Below, one piece after another: positions 20,424-32,140 of a stretch of DNA of 64,000 nt (the first letter of the stretch is position 1; each line of letters begins with the position of its first letter). Below the pieces are notes generated by a model. That model searched no databases and was not told the origin of the DNA. It was given only the letters and a program-made list of their open reading frames with translations. The position numbers and the translations under genes were made by a program. This stretch comes from Zasmidium citrigriseum. Lineage: Eukaryota; Ascomycota; Dothideomycetes; Mycosphaerellales; Mycosphaerellaceae. The stretch is from contig NHNW01000025.1 of assembly GCA_002786025.1 (NCBI GenBank), forward strand, positions 124,001-188,000, in the 5' to 3' direction.

Positions 20424-21719
20424 ATGTACGGTCTTCGAAATCAGCGCGTGCCAGGCATGCAGGTTCACGCCGTCCCAGAGGCCGAGCGCGCCATCGACAA
20501 CAACGGCCGACGACTTCCATGGGCGTACGACTATTCTGGCCCTGTTGGCGACAATGGCGAGCGAGCACCGGTAGAAAAGGGGCCTTTTGGCAGAAGTCTA
20601 AGGAGAAGCAGGAGTGGCATGTCGAGGTCGAGGTCAAAGACGGCAGAACCGAAAAGAGAGGAAGATAAGATCAGGGCGGAGAACATCGCGGCTGAGGATG
20701 CTGTGTTTGGAACATTGCGAAGAGTCGGTACCAAAGACGAGAAGAGAGATGCTCTGGGAGAAGTCGATCCGAATGCTGCAGGCGCACAAGCGACCGCAAG
20801 AATACCATCTGCAGATACCACCGACAGCGAGCCGACCGAAGTTCTGCTCTATGGCTTTGGCGAGGATCTCCAGTGGGCTGCCATCGACTTCTACGAGCGC
20901 GTCTCGAACGGCTATATCCTCGAGGACTACGATCGCCAACCTCCAGGCCAACGCTACGATGTCTCGCGCACGATGGGACGCGCGCAAGCACAGAAGAGCC
21001 TCTCGCGCGCGGCCATGCGCAAGAAGAACAAGATTGCTGGCGGAGAGCACTGGATCAAGATCACCTTCGACTCAAAGCAAGCTGCCGATCTGGCCATTGC
21101 GAGACAGCCACACACGATCAGAGGCTACCTTGTCTACGCAGAGCCATATCAAGGCAGGGGACCGCAAAAGGATGAGCCCGTGTTGGCAACCCAAGCCGGC
21201 GCTCAGATCACCAGCGAGCAATTGCCAAGGACATTCTCTACCAATGCAGGTCCGGTAGGTGGCAGCCCGAATGGATCATCTACTGTGTCGTCTGCCACTG
21301 CTACTGCGCCAAACCCTCAGCAGCGTGGGCCAATTGATACCGAAATGCAGGACTCGCCCACCGCAAGCTCATCCACGCTCAACAATGGCATGGCACCTCG
21401 TCCTTCGCAGCCTCTCTTCGCACAGCAACAAGCAACCGGATTTCAAGCATCTTCATCGACTGCTCTCCAACCTCGTCGTCCCCGCATCGATGGCGCTATT
21501 CCTGCGAGAGTGCTCCCAGCTGAGCTTGCACTCGCACCGAAGCCACCGAAAGCGTCTTGGTCGTCCTGGATTGGGGCAAGCGAGATCATCGGCTCTGCAG
21601 TTCCACGCAAGGAAGACGGTACTTTTGACTGGGATCGGGCAAGTCTGTATTGGAGATTGTTTGCTTGGCTGGACTGGTTATTGGGTACGGACTTGTGTGG
21701 GCTGAAGAGCGACGACTAG
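20424..21719 (+). CDS. Nup53/Nup35-type nucleoporin (MPPN/RRM-like domain)
   Basis: Single exon, 431 residues from the first ATG (GCCGCCATGTACG). An RRM_NUP35 (MPPN) fold is indicated by the segment from TEVLLYGFGEDLQWAAIDFY to HWIKITFDSKQAADLAIA and GYLVYAEPY, roughly residues 140-250. It is followed by a Ser/Thr/Pro/Gln-rich region with few FG dipeptides. The C terminus ends in a Trp-rich amphipathic helix (WRLFAWLDWLLGTDL), which in yeast Nup53/Nup59 binds the nuclear membrane. Role: scaffold nucleoporin linking inner-ring complexes to the pore membrane. An RS-rich patch near residue 60 is a possible phosphorylation region. Confidence 0.88.
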   Translation: MYGLRNQRVPGMQVHAVPEAERAIDNNGRRLPWAYDYSGPVGDNGERAPVEKGPFGRSLRRSRSGMSRSRSKTAEPKREEDKIRAENIAAEDAVFGTLRRVGTKDEKRDALGEVDPNAAGAQATARIPSADTTDSEPTEVLLYGFGEDLQWAAIDFYERVSNGYILEDYDRQPPGQRYDVSRTMGRAQAQKSLSRAAMRKKNKIAGGEHWIKITFDSKQAADLAIARQPHTIRGYLVYAEPYQGRGPQKDEPVLATQAGAQITSEQLPRTFSTNAGPVGGSPNGSSTVSSATATAPNPQQRGPIDTEMQDSPTASSSTLNNGMAPRPSQPLFAQQQATGFQASSSTALQPRRPRIDGAIPARVLPAELALAPKPPKASWSSWIGASEIIGSAVPRKEDGTFDWDRASLYWRLFAWLDWLLGTDLCGLKSDD

Positions 21720-22841
21720 GAAGAGAGATCGAAGGGGAAGGATCTCAATCACCAAGAGGTGTTTCTTCGCGTTGGAGAGACACCAGTGACACGGATTTGT
21801 CTTCAGCGAGGCGTTCATGCAAGAGGACGAGCATGGGTTATGGTTTTGTACAACAGCATGGTTGGGTGTACAGTCACGCTGTATCGAAGCTTCAGAATGA
21901 GAAGGACGCAGAACCATCTGCTGGTTCGAAACCTTCGACTAATGGAAGATTGTTCAATCGACTCGGATACAAGCTTCTTCTTGCCAACCGCGGAGCCGGT
22001 CTCTTTTCCGTGCATTGCAGCAGCTCTGCTCTTCGTCTCTAACAATTGAACGTCACGCTGACGGCACAGCATCCAGCGCTCAGGGTCAGCTGGATAGATA
22101 TCATCCCATTTGCTGCTCAGCTCTCGACGCTAAGCAATGTTCCGGAGAGTTGTCCTTGTCCGCCGGCGTGCTGCTCTTTAGGGGGAATGGTGGTAGAAGG
22201 GCTCGTGTTCGTGTTCGGCTGTGGAAGAGCTGAGTACAACACGGTGTTAGATGAGATGAGGTTGGTAATTAGGAGAGCTACGGCGACATGGCATCTTGGT
22301 AGAAAGAAGTGTCATGCCTTCTACAGTGAATCAAGTCTGTCTTGTGAGAACCTGAACATTCATGCAGTCCCAGACCTCTCTTTGCCAGCTCGACCAGTGA
22401 GTGATATCGGTGGCATTCGCATCTCATGTGCAAAAGATCATCAGGTACTGAGCCGTTTGCGGTAAGAGTGTGTGAAATGTAGTGCTCGACCCATCCGCAA
22501 GCCTGTTCGTTCCTTCACATGCTCTCGACGATTTAAAGCCCAGGATCATCACCAAGCACGTGCAAGCGTTCCAGTCGCGCGGTTGATCCCAGATCGTTGC
22601 TGGGATCAGTCAAAGATCCCTGTCGCTTCGCTGACGCCATTGTGCAAGCTGCAATGTGGCTTCTGCTGCATGCCTCCTGCTATTTTGAGAACACGAGCGC
22701 GGTTTGTCTGCAGCAGCGTGCCTTCCTCACGAGCAACATTGCGCTTGCTTCGCTGATGGATGAGCAAGCCATGGTCAACCTTCTCCATCCTTGAACAACA
22801 ACCACCGACGCAACGCCAACATCCACTACCGCTGGTCAACA
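21720..22841. other. intergenic between nucleoporin and signal peptide peptidase
   Basis: No supported gene in 1.1 kb. A 139-codon frame on the plus strand (22046-22465) begins at TTG, has no domain and is rejected. Nothing else is seen. Confidence 0.6.
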
Positions 22842-24746
22842 ATGGCGTCCATCGGCAGCCTCGACGAGGTCTTGCAGGCCTCCGCTTACCACTTCGAAAA
22901 GAACCGCCCACTGCTGCCCATGTACCTTCACCTGCTCGTCTCCGCCCTCTTCCCAATCTACGCCGGCTCTCATGCCTCGCTCTCGCGACCAACGTCAGCA
23001 GCAAAGCCGAAGAAGAAGAAGAAGCAGGAGGATGTTGACGAGGATGATGAGGACGATGAAGAAGAGACAGTCCAGAAGATGGAAGGTTTGAGCAACAAGG
23101 ATGCGATCGTGTTTCCAATTACTGCTGGTGTGGTGCTTGCTTCTCTATACTTTCTCATCAAGAAGTTTGGAGCGGACCCAATCAACTTGGTCCTTGGAGT
23201 CTACTTTTCGCTCATCGGAACATACAGCGTTGGCAAGATCATCAATGATGGCTGGAGCACGATCGAGAGCTTCATCAGTCCTACCTACTACACAGACCAA
23301 GGAAAGTTGTGGAAGGTCAAGAACAGCGAGCGGAAAGTGGTCGCTATGGACTCTACAGGCGAGAGCACCGCAGAGAGAACGACACCTCTTGCTGGTCCAC
23401 TTGGTCGCCTGCCTCTACCTCAGCCTCTTTCTAGCCTTGCATGGAAGTTTCGAGATTTGACCAAGCACAAGTACAGCGCCAAAGGCTACTTGCACGACCA
23501 ATTCGACTTCAGCATTGTCCTTACACGCCACAACGTCATCTCATCGATGCTCGGTGCTGTTGCCATTGGCTATTCACTACTCGTTGACAAGCCATGGTGG
23601 CTCACCAACCTCCAAGGCTTTGCTGTCTGCTACGGTGCTTTGCAGCTGATGTCCCCCACCACCTTCGTCACAGGCTCGCTGATCTTGACTGGCCTGTTCT
23701 TCTACGATATCTGGGCTGTCTTCTTCACTCCACTGATGGTCACCGTTGCCAAGAATCTGGATGTGCCCATCAAGCTGGTATTTCCTCGCCCCGATGAGCC
23801 AGGTGCCCCTGGCGAGCCTCCGGTGAAGAGTTTCAGTATGCTTGGACTGGGCGACATTGTGCTACCCGGCCTGATGATTGCTTTGGCATTGCGGTTCGAC
23901 CTTGACTTGTTCTACCTTCGCAAGCAAAAGTCATCCACCAAACCAAAAGACGGCGATGGTGCCAGTAAAGAGGAGCTTGAGCTTGCTCCCTACGTCACAG
24001 CGTCTGGCCATTGGGGAGAGAGATTCTGGACATCCGGCGCATCTTCATCGTCAGCACTACGCGCGCTTCTCCCTGAGTTCTTGAAGACAAGCTTTCCCAA
24101 GCCATACTTCACGGCAGCGATGGTGGGATATATCGTGGGAATGCTTGCTACGCTGGTCTTCATGAGCATCTTCCAACATGCGCAGCCCGCACTCTTGTAT
24201 CTGGTTCCTGGAGTGTTGATCAGCCTGTGGAGTACTGGATTGGTTCGCGGCGAGCTCAAGGAGATGTGGCAGTATAGCGAATCGCTTCCTTTCGAGACGG
24301 TCGAAGAAGGCAACGATGGCAAGAATGCTGATAAGGAAAAGGCAGAAGACGACAGATCGTTCATCCAATGGCTCCGGGATGAGCTTTTCGGCGCCGAAAA
24401 GAAATCTGAGAGCACCGCCGACAGTAGCAAGGAGAGCAAGGAGATCAAGGAGAAGAACGACCACGACGACAAAGCTGATGGACAAGAGGCGAAGAAGGAC
24501 AAGTCTCCGTTGGCCGACGCCGGAGTTGTCTTTTCCTTCTCGATCACTCACCACAAGCGCAAGAAGGAGTCTTCCACCGCCCAAAACCAGAACGACTCGT
24601 CCGAGAAGGATGGCAAGGCCCACAGCACATCCGACTCGGTCTCCGACGATGCAATTGTGGTCTCCTCGTCTGATCTTGAAGAGCGGAAAGACGGCGAGTC
24701 TCGTCAGCGTAGTGCTGGAAAGACGAAGGCTGGCAGGACGGAGTAG
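22842..24746 (+). CDS. signal peptide peptidase-like intramembrane aspartyl protease
   Basis: Single exon, 634 residues from the ATG at 22842 (MASIGSLDE). The catalytic pair of GxGD proteases is present: YD in FFYDIWAVF (Asp289) and GxGD in LGLGDIVLPG (Asp338), plus the PAL motif in QPALLYL (about 449-451). The protein cleaves type II membrane-protein segments and leftover signal peptides, most likely in the ER, as does yeast Ypf1. A lysine run followed by an acidic stretch (residues about 56-77) sits in a loop after the first helix. The C-terminal tail of about 170 residues is highly charged (Lys/Glu/Ser), which is longer than in animal SPP. Confidence 0.93.
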   Translation: MASIGSLDEVLQASAYHFEKNRPLLPMYLHLLVSALFPIYAGSHASLSRPTSAAKPKKKKKQEDVDEDDEDDEEETVQKMEGLSNKDAIVFPITAGVVLASLYFLIKKFGADPINLVLGVYFSLIGTYSVGKIINDGWSTIESFISPTYYTDQGKLWKVKNSERKVVAMDSTGESTAERTTPLAGPLGRLPLPQPLSSLAWKFRDLTKHKYSAKGYLHDQFDFSIVLTRHNVISSMLGAVAIGYSLLVDKPWWLTNLQGFAVCYGALQLMSPTTFVTGSLILTGLFFYDIWAVFFTPLMVTVAKNLDVPIKLVFPRPDEPGAPGEPPVKSFSMLGLGDIVLPGLMIALALRFDLDLFYLRKQKSSTKPKDGDGASKEELELAPYVTASGHWGERFWTSGASSSSALRALLPEFLKTSFPKPYFTAAMVGYIVGMLATLVFMSIFQHAQPALLYLVPGVLISLWSTGLVRGELKEMWQYSESLPFETVEEGNDGKNADKEKAEDDRSFIQWLRDELFGAEKKSESTADSSKESKEIKEKNDHDDKADGQEAKKDKSPLADAGVVFSFSITHHKRKKESSTAQNQNDSSEKDGKAHSTSDSVSDDAIVVSSSDLEERKDGESRQRSAGKTKAGRTE

Positions 24747-25023
24747 CGTTCCTCCTGCAGAACTCAGTAATCAGCTCGAAGAGACTGGAACCCAACTACT
24801 TTCTGGCCATTACTTTCATGCATAGCGAGGCGGATACAGGAACAGGCGTTATGAGAAGACCATTGAGCCCTACTATGGGTGGGTCTCGCGGTGGGTCTGG
24901 GGACGGGAATGGCTGACATGGCATTGGGGCAACAAGGAACAAGCCTCACAGGCGCACAGGGACGGCATACTTATGTAATGGTCCAACGGCATAGCATACG
25001 GCAGAATCTGTAACATTGCAGTG

Positions 25024-26166
25024 CTATGGTGGCACAGCGTCTGGGTCCAGATCAAGCCCAGCTGCGTAGTAATCCTCACCATTCTCTTGCTGCTTCTCTG
25101 AATCCTCCCCGGCACGTGGCTCCACACTCGCCATCTCACGTTGCCTCAACTCCTCCCTCCTCCTTAGCCCCTCGGCTCGTTTCCTCTCCCTCCTCGCCTC
25201 TGCCGGCTCCCACTCCGCATGACTAACCCCATTCCCCTGGCCATCGAGTTTTAGTAATGCTCGCCGAAACCTCTGTTTTCGCTCTTCGTTGGCCGAAAAC
25301 CTTCGATTGGCCAATTCGACGAGCATTTTCAGATGGGCTTCTGATACCATTGGTTTGATTGGGGAAGTGGGGGACTCTTGGTAGCCTATTATGCTGGAGA
25401 GGAAGAGGCCTTGGGTGCGGATTGCGACTATGGGTGTTGGGGAGGGGCCTGAGATGGAGCTTATGCCGCTTTCGCGGAAGCCGGAAGTGAGGCCTGCGGT
25501 GTGGGCTGTATGGGCGTTTGGGAGGGTTGAGGTGAGGATGTGGAGGATCTGCAGTTTTGGGGTTTAGCGAATGAGAAGAGTGGTGATTGTAGTGACCGGG
25601 TAGAGAGTGTGAGGGCAGACACAAGGGTCGCAGGATGGAGCCGCAAAGGGGAATTTGGATTACGTGCTGGACCTGAAGATCATAGGAGATCCTTCCAGCT
25701 GAAAGTAGGAGAGTGAAAGGCTGTGAAAACGACGATGACTTACCATTGGCTCGAATCGAAGATGTACAAACCGTGTTCCATCCAGCTTTGATGGAGTCGA
25801 AGGTTGGCTGCTTGCAGTATCCATGCCGAACAACTTCAGTAATCCGCCCTCGGTCTTCGCACCGCTGATATCAACAGGATCATGCGAAACGTAGAGCCAC
25901 TGCCCTCCACCTTTCCCGCCGGAAGTAGCAATCGACCCTGCCTCATTCGCATCGTCGTCGTGCTTCTGCCAGCCGTCCAGATACACGGCTATGCGGCCAG
26001 CGCAGCTGCTGGTGGTGACAAAGCCATCGAGGGCGTTGATTTCGGCGCAGAGTTCTCGCACGCCGAGGTCGACGGAACCTTTTGGGCTCAGATCGGAATA
26101 CGCTTCATCTGGAGCTGAGAGCTGTGCCAAGATTTTGCGTTTCTTTTCTTCGAAGGCGGCGGGCAT
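25024..26166 (-). CDS. TYW3: tRNA wybutosine-synthesising protein Tyw3
   Basis: Exons 26166-25744 and 25548-25024 give 315 residues. The conserved segments are SSCAGRIAVYL, GQWLYVSHDP and RFEPM followed, after the splice, by ILHILTST and AGLTSGFRESGIS. Tyw3 is the AdoMet-dependent N4-methylating step in wybutosine formation at position 37 of tRNA-Phe. The 195-nt intron is unusually long and contains further splice-like sites (see findings); the direct EPM-ILH junction is chosen because it matches the family. The C-terminal 60 residues are rich in Arg and Glu and extend past the conserved domain. Confidence 0.88.
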
Positions 26167-26752
26167 GGCGTTGATGGAGGTTGTTAGTCAGGATGGGGAA
26201 GGAGCAGAGATCGAGCGGAAGGCGCTACAAGCAAGTGTAGAGTTTTGACAGCCGCTAGTGGCCGTCAGGCTGTACCAATGACAGAGCTTTGACTTCAGAC
26301 CACGTACAACCCTAGTTGGAGGCGTCGACGGCAGGATCATCGAGTACTTTCGATCATTGAACAGCATGGCCATGCCCACATGCTGAGAGAGAAGCCTCGT
26401 GCTCAGCTGAGCGAGCTGAAGCTGAAGCACACGACCACAATCAGATGCTCAATGGACTACGCTGAAAGAGTATATGCCATGCGAGTCGGAACTGGCTTCC
26501 ACAGCGGATAGCTCTTCCATACGGGCCCGCCTAACTCCGCCATATGACAAGCCCTCGCTGCAGGTCCTCGAAGGAATGCGGTAGGATCGACCTCATCGCC
26601 GGGTCCATCTTCCTTAGCCGTGCTCGACGCCCTGTACAATGTCGTCGGTCGAGTTAGATTTGCGAACGGCGATATCGCCCCCTCTCAATGCCTGCGCAGC
26701 TATATATCGCCCGTGGGTCCGCGGGTCCGGATGCGATGATGGGCACCGCAAT
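26167..26752. other. divergent promoter, TYW3 / zinc-cluster regulator
   Basis: Head-to-head intergenic region. The only clear element is a TATA box for the regulator at 26700-26706. The regulator's frame stays open upstream to an ATG at 26639, but that ATG precedes the TATA box. Confidence 0.55.
26700..26706 (+). promoter_or_regulatory. TATA box of zinc-cluster regulator
   Basis: TATATAT within GCAGCTATATATCGCC, 47 bases before the ATG at 26753 and 98 before the one at 26804. It argues against the upstream ATG at 26639 as the main start. Confidence 0.45.
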
Positions 26753-28986
26753 ATGCGAAGTCAACACGCCAACCGAGATCTCACGTTGAGCGAGTGCATC
26801 GATATGGGTGCGTCTGATCGAGATAGTCCCGTCCAGCCAAGCCCGCCGGTGCGCACGAAGTTGGCATGTCGACAGTGTCAGGTAAGTCTAGCCATTGGGG
26901 TTGGCATAGCCTCTCGTGAGATTCCCGAGATCGAAGGCTAACGATTATCCTTCGAGCAGAAGCGAAAGATCAAGTGCGATCGAGCACTGCCCTGCAATCA
27001 CTGTCGGTCGTCCGGCCTTTCTTGTTCCCAGGGTATCCGGAAGCGACGTTCGACTGCAGACACCAATGGTCTCGATAGCCGCAGTTCGGAGCTTCGTGAT
27101 CGGCTCGACCGTCTGGAGTCCATGGTGGTGAATATGCAGGGCCAGCCGGCATTTGCCCCCATTATCGAGGAGATCAAGGCGCAGAATGTCCGGTCCCCTG
27201 GTGTGCAGGTGGCAGCTGCCAACCGGTATGTGGCAAGCACGTTCTGGACGTCGTTGGCTGGGGAAGTCCAGGCGCTGAGGGAGGTTCTGGAAGACGATCA
27301 CGACAGCAGTGAAGAAGCGTCTGAGATGAGCCAGATGACTTCTCCTTCTTCCGGTGTCGTATCTTCTACGGCTCACACTCCGGCGCAGCCTGCCGGATCC
27401 TTTGACTTCATCATGTGCCATCCGGGACGGATCTATGAAGTCCCTGGCGCGCTCCCGGAGCTTCATGCCGAAATGCAGACAGCCCTCGTCGATGTCTACA
27501 TTAGCTGCATTGACTCGTGTTGGAAGATCTTCCACGTGCTGACCTTGAGAGCTTTCATTCAGGAAGGCCGGACTTACCTGGGCCATGATGCGGCAGCGCC
27601 ACCTAATCGTGCCTTGAAGGCCGCGATACACTTTGGCGGGATTTCCCAGATGACCGACAAAGATTGTCAGAGCAAGTTTGGTCAAGCACGTGCGGACCTA
27701 GTCAACCATTTTCGACGTATCGCAGAGGCTGCCTTAGTCCAGGCTGATCTGCTGAACACGAAGTCGCTGGCGGCTATCCAGGCCTTTGTCGTCTATGTGG
27801 TATAATTGTGTCTCAATGATGAGAAATGGAACGCCGCTAATGTTTTCAGGCAACTACACGCAAACACGATGCTAGTCATCGAAGCTGGGCTCTTTTCGGA
27901 CTTCTGCTTCGGCTGGCACAAGCACTCAACATCGATCGAGAGTCGCCGGACGAGACGTTCTTCATGCAGCAGTTGCGGCGGCGACTATGGCATCACATCC
28001 TCGTATTGGACTCGTTCTTTGCGTTCGACAGAGGCTCAGAGACGACGATTAGACCTGGCTCTTTCCAAAGACCCCTACCCGTGAATCTCAACGACGAAGA
28101 TCTGGTCGAATACTCTACAGCCTCTACCGTGGAGATGGGCCGCAAGCCACCGACGGACATGAACTTCGCCCTTCAACTGCAAGAACTCTACATGATTGGC
28201 GATCGATTGGAAATTCTTCACCCACCTATTCAACACGATACATGGCAACGCCGTCTGGAGCTTACGAAAATGCATCACGAGCGCGTCGAAGAGAAGTACA
28301 CGCGACATTGCGATCCGAAAATTCCCTTCCAGCGCTTCACCATCAAGATTAGCCGAATCGTTCAAGCACTCAACTTGTTGAACTGTGTACGATCCACGCA
28401 GAGACCTTTCCCCAGCCACGGCTGTCCCGCGGATTCATCTTGGGTTCTTGAGCTCGCCGTTGATGTGTTGCGGAAGACCGAAGATCTTTGGAGCGACGCC
28501 GAACTAGCAAAGTGGAGCCGACTACCCTGGGTACAATGGCATCCTTTAGCAGTCGTGCTAGGAGGTCTATGCACCATGCGGAAGACTGCTTTGGCAGAAG
28601 AAGCCTGGGCGGTAGTAGACCGCTTTATGGAACGATCAGCGGCCCTCGTTGCGGATGGAGGCAAAGGACGTCTTTGGCAGCCGATTGTCAAACTTTACCG
28701 CAGAGCCTTGAGCATGCGAGACCTGGACACCCAACCCGAAATCCTGATGGGAGATTTGGACTCTTCGTTGGGTCTTCAGAGCAGTTCGCCCATCACATCG
28801 GGTCCTGATGCGTCCCATGCGTTTGGAATCATGATGCCGGATACCAGTCCTCCTGCTTTCGACACGAATGACTGGTCGGTTCCGAATTGGCTGATGACGA
28901 GCGATTTCAATCAACTCCAGGGCTGGCAGTATCCGAATATGATGCAGGGCATTGAAGGGAGTATTGGTGAAGTACCTTGGGCATGA
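26753..28986 (+). CDS. Zn(II)2Cys6 transcription factor with fungal-specific middle domain
   Basis: Exons 26753-26881, 26960-27799 and 27850-28986 give 701 residues from the ATG at 26753; 26639 and 26804 are alternative in-frame starts. The zinc cluster is split by intron 1: ACRQCQ joins KRKIKCDRALPCNHCRSS, giving C-x2-C-x6-C-x5-C-x2-C-x6-C. A leucine-rich coiled coil follows (SSELRDRLDRLESMV), the likely dimerisation element. The middle homology region shows RSWALFGLLLRLAQALN and a RRRLWHHILVLD block, typical of Fungal_trans. It should act as a nuclear regulator; its targets cannot be predicted. Neighbours (TYW3, GRR1) are housekeeping, so no cluster is suggested. Confidence 0.9.
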
Positions 28987-29997
28987 GTGCATACCAGCCG
29001 CTTGAAACATGCATCAATGCGCAAGCGAGCCAAGTGCTCTGAATCGAAACCGAAGCCATTAGATTGTCGAGGATGAGTTGAGTTGTCTGGACTGTGAGAT
29101 TGCAGCCATTCGAGACGACGAGAATGTCGTTGAGACGAACTTTCAGTTCACAAAGAAACCGCTCCAAGGACCTGTCGTCAAACGGTGAAACCTCGCATTC
29201 GATGGGACACAACCAAGCAAAAGTACGTACCCCACCTCCCCCCAATCCCACAGACCAAAACTCACACGCCACAGACGCAACCCCACAACCAACACCCATC
29301 CGCCAAACCAGCATCTCCCACCCGGCAAAACCTCTCTCCCACAACCCTCATGCACCCGCAATGCAAATTACACAGCCCATCCACGCCAACCCCATCAATA
29401 ACAAAACCAGGTCTGGCTGTATTAACTTCCACACGCCCCTTAGTCTCCGAATTTCCTCCTCCAATCACAAGCAGCCCTATCTGCGCTTCTGAAGCCATCC
29501 ACGCCATCCATGTGAAGACGCCGTATAGTCGTTGCTGGCTCGCCGGAGGAACATAGGGCGGCGTTGAGGAGGTCGGATGATTGGATTCATGATGCACGGG
29601 CGCTAAGGGCTGGATGCAGATGTTGCCCTTCCGTCGCCCTCACTTAGGGCAGCGAGGGTTGTGGGACGTCACCTCATCATCAAGCGATGTTGTTGGGGGA
29701 GGGTTTGGATATTGTGCATCTGATGAAGATACTCAGTAGTGTCATACAATTCGTCCCCGCTAGTTGGGTCGTGCCTATCCGTGGGAATCTCGCTCGTCTT
29801 GCTTCTAACCAATGCTCTCGTCCCAAAAAGAAACACATAACACATACCCTTCGCTTCGTACGCTTCGCTTCACTTCGCTCTTTCGCTGATTCAATCACAA
29901 AAACCCAAACACAGAAACGCCATACAGCGAACGTTGAGCGGTGATGCTGCTCGCCCGTCCAGGTTCCGTCCACTTCATCCCGCCTTCCCACGAAGAC
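28987..29997. other. intergenic, with strand-biased C/A-rich tract
   Basis: No gene is supported. About 29215-29420 the plus strand is strikingly C/A-rich with very few G. The minus strand has a 111-codon open frame (29262-29597) that starts with GTG and has no domain. The right end is 3' flank of GRR1. Confidence 0.5.
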
Positions 29998-32140
29998 CTA
30001 GTCGCCCATGATCTCAGATCCTTCACCAAAGGCTTCGTCACCTTCCACCTCGTCCAGAATGGTGGCGCCCATCATGCCTGTAATGACATTCTGAGCTCCA
30101 CCGCCGTGTTGAACAACGACAGGCGTCGCGCCTCCAGCCCATACCGCACCGCCTGTGGTCGCAGGCGCACTCTGGCTCAGGGTCAATGGCCCAGCACCGG
30201 ATCCATGACCGTGGTGCATCTGCGTAGGCCCCTGGAAGCCGACTGCTGAGCTTGGACCCGGTATGATCGGCGTTGAGCCATGTGGGTAGTTGCCATGAAC
30301 GTTGACATTGACGACTGGCGTGTTACTGCCATCCGAATCCGGGTTGTTGTCGTCGATGTCCACGTCGATGAGATCGCTGTCGCCTGCCACAGATGGCGTC
30401 ATCGAACCTGCTGCTGCCGCCGCCGCTTGGTGTGCCTTTTGCTCGTTGAGGAAGTCACGGAGTCGGGCGACGCCCGTGCCGGAAAACACGCAAAAGACGT
30501 CTCGCTGGTGTTCGTTAAATTCCGGCGGCGCCTCTCTGCAGAAGGCCAGAAGCTCGTCGCGGAGGAAGGCCTGCACACCCGTTAAGCTCAGATGAGTGAG
30601 CTTCGGGCAGTTGTTGAGAAGGATGTGGATACCCTAGGGAAGTCAGGTTAGCTTTCTTCACTTGCCAGCATTGCCAGGGTGATCTTACATCAAGAGTGAG
30701 AAGTGTGCAGTAGCTGAGATGCACTCTCTCCAGAACACTCACGCCGTTCACTTTGCGACCATTCTTCACCTCTCCGACGGCCAGGCTGTAAATGCTCCGG
30801 TCTGTTATACCAGCACACTTCACCAGACCTATCCTCTTCAGCTTCGGAAGACCCGCCAGCTTCATGACACTGTTGTCCGTCAAGTTACTACAGCAAGCCA
30901 GGTCGATGTACCGGATGCGATTGCAAGCCTTGGCCAGTGCTTCGACCGACAGATCTGATATCCGTGCGCAATGACCGAGGTGGATATAGTGCAGATTCTT
31001 GCCAAGCTTGGTGATTGCAAATACGGCGCGATCCGTGATCTGCCTGCACTTGGCCAGGATGAGATTGCGCAATCGCGGGCACGACTGGATGATCTTCTCG
31101 ACGCCCTTATCGCCGAGTTCGCCGCAGTCAGTGAGGTCGAGAATGCGCAAAGAATCGAATGTGACGGGGAGTTCCGGATCGTTCGGTATATCAAGAAAAG
31201 CCGAGTCGTTGATACGTGAGCAATGTGCCAGTCGCATCTCACGAAGATGCGGGCATGATGTGAGCAGCGCTGTGATAGAAGGACTCTCGAGGTTCTGTAA
31301 GCCGTAGAGATCGATCTCGAGAAGGTGGGTGCAGTGGGTTGCAACAGTCAAAATCGAGACGTCTGTAAGCTGCACACAATTGTTGAACTTCAGACGCTTC
31401 AAATGCCGGCAATTCCGCGCAATGGCCACGATGGACGCGTCTGTGAGCTTCTTGCAGCCTGTGACGTTCAAGCCTTGCAATCGCAGACAATTGTCTGCCA
31501 CGGTGATCAGAGTCCGGTCGGTGAGCTGGTCAAGACCAGTGACATCCAGTGCTAGCAAGCTCCGGTTTCCATCCACCAGCGGTTGCAGGCTTAAATCGGT
31601 CAACTTGCAGCAGTTGGTGAGGGTGAGGCGCTCAATGCGCTTGCACTCAGTCATGCCCATGAGAGTACCATCGCTCACTTGACCCGCCAATGTGGACATA
31701 TTCAGCCGCTTGACCAGCTCTTGATATGCAAAGAACTTCTTCGCTGCACGGATACTCTGCACCACGCTGTGTATGCTGTCCCATTTGCTCATGGCCGGTC
31801 GGTGCCACAAGAGTCCCACGCTGTTCCTAGCCCACTCTTTCGACACCAACATACACATCTGGAGATCGCGAGGTGAGGTTAGGCGGGCGAATATGCTGAT
31901 GAGGATCTCGGCCGGTAAACGGTGGACAGGTGATACTCGACATCGCTCCTCGTATTCCCTCCTCATGGCCTCGGTCTGGGATTGCTCGGGCGACATGTCC
32001 ATCCCGAGCGAGGATTGGGAGTCGTTGGCCTGCAACATGAAGGAGTCATTGTCGTCGTCGGCGCCGCGCTCCGGGGAGGTACTGGACGAACTCGAGCTCG
32101 ATGCGCTAGACATGCGCTGCAATCGCCGCGAGCGCGACAT
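29998..32140 (-). CDS. grrA: GRR1-like F-box / leucine-rich-repeat protein (SCF ubiquitin ligase)
   Basis: Exons 32140-30689 and 30633-29998 give 695 residues; the start is the first ATG (MSRSRRLQRMSS). After a Ser-rich acidic N terminus, an F-box (PVHRLPAEILISIFARLTS) spans about residues 68-110 and should bind Skp1. At least twelve Cys-containing LRRs of the type LxxLxLxxCxxLTDxxL follow, forming the substrate-binding horseshoe. The C terminus after the last LRR is Gly/Ala/Val-rich with an Asp run (DSDLIDVDIDDNNPDSD). Homologues target cyclins and nutrient-signalling regulators for ubiquitination; the Aspergillus one is needed for ascospore formation. Identity is clear from order and length. 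Confidence 0.93.

Noticed and set aside
21923..21933. GGTTCGAAACC, matching the tRNA B-box
   Set aside because: The flanking bases do not form a T-arm stem, and no acceptor stem or A box fits upstream.
22046..22465. 139-codon plus-strand frame between nucleoporin and SPP
   Set aside because: Begins at TTG, no domain, no splice signals joining it to neighbours.
26639..26752. Upstream ATG of the zinc-cluster regulator
   Set aside because: It precedes the likely TATA box at 26700-26706, and the added residues look random.
29262..29597. 111-codon minus-strand frame as a gene
   Set aside because: No ATG start, no domain; kept only as part of the strand-asymmetry observation.
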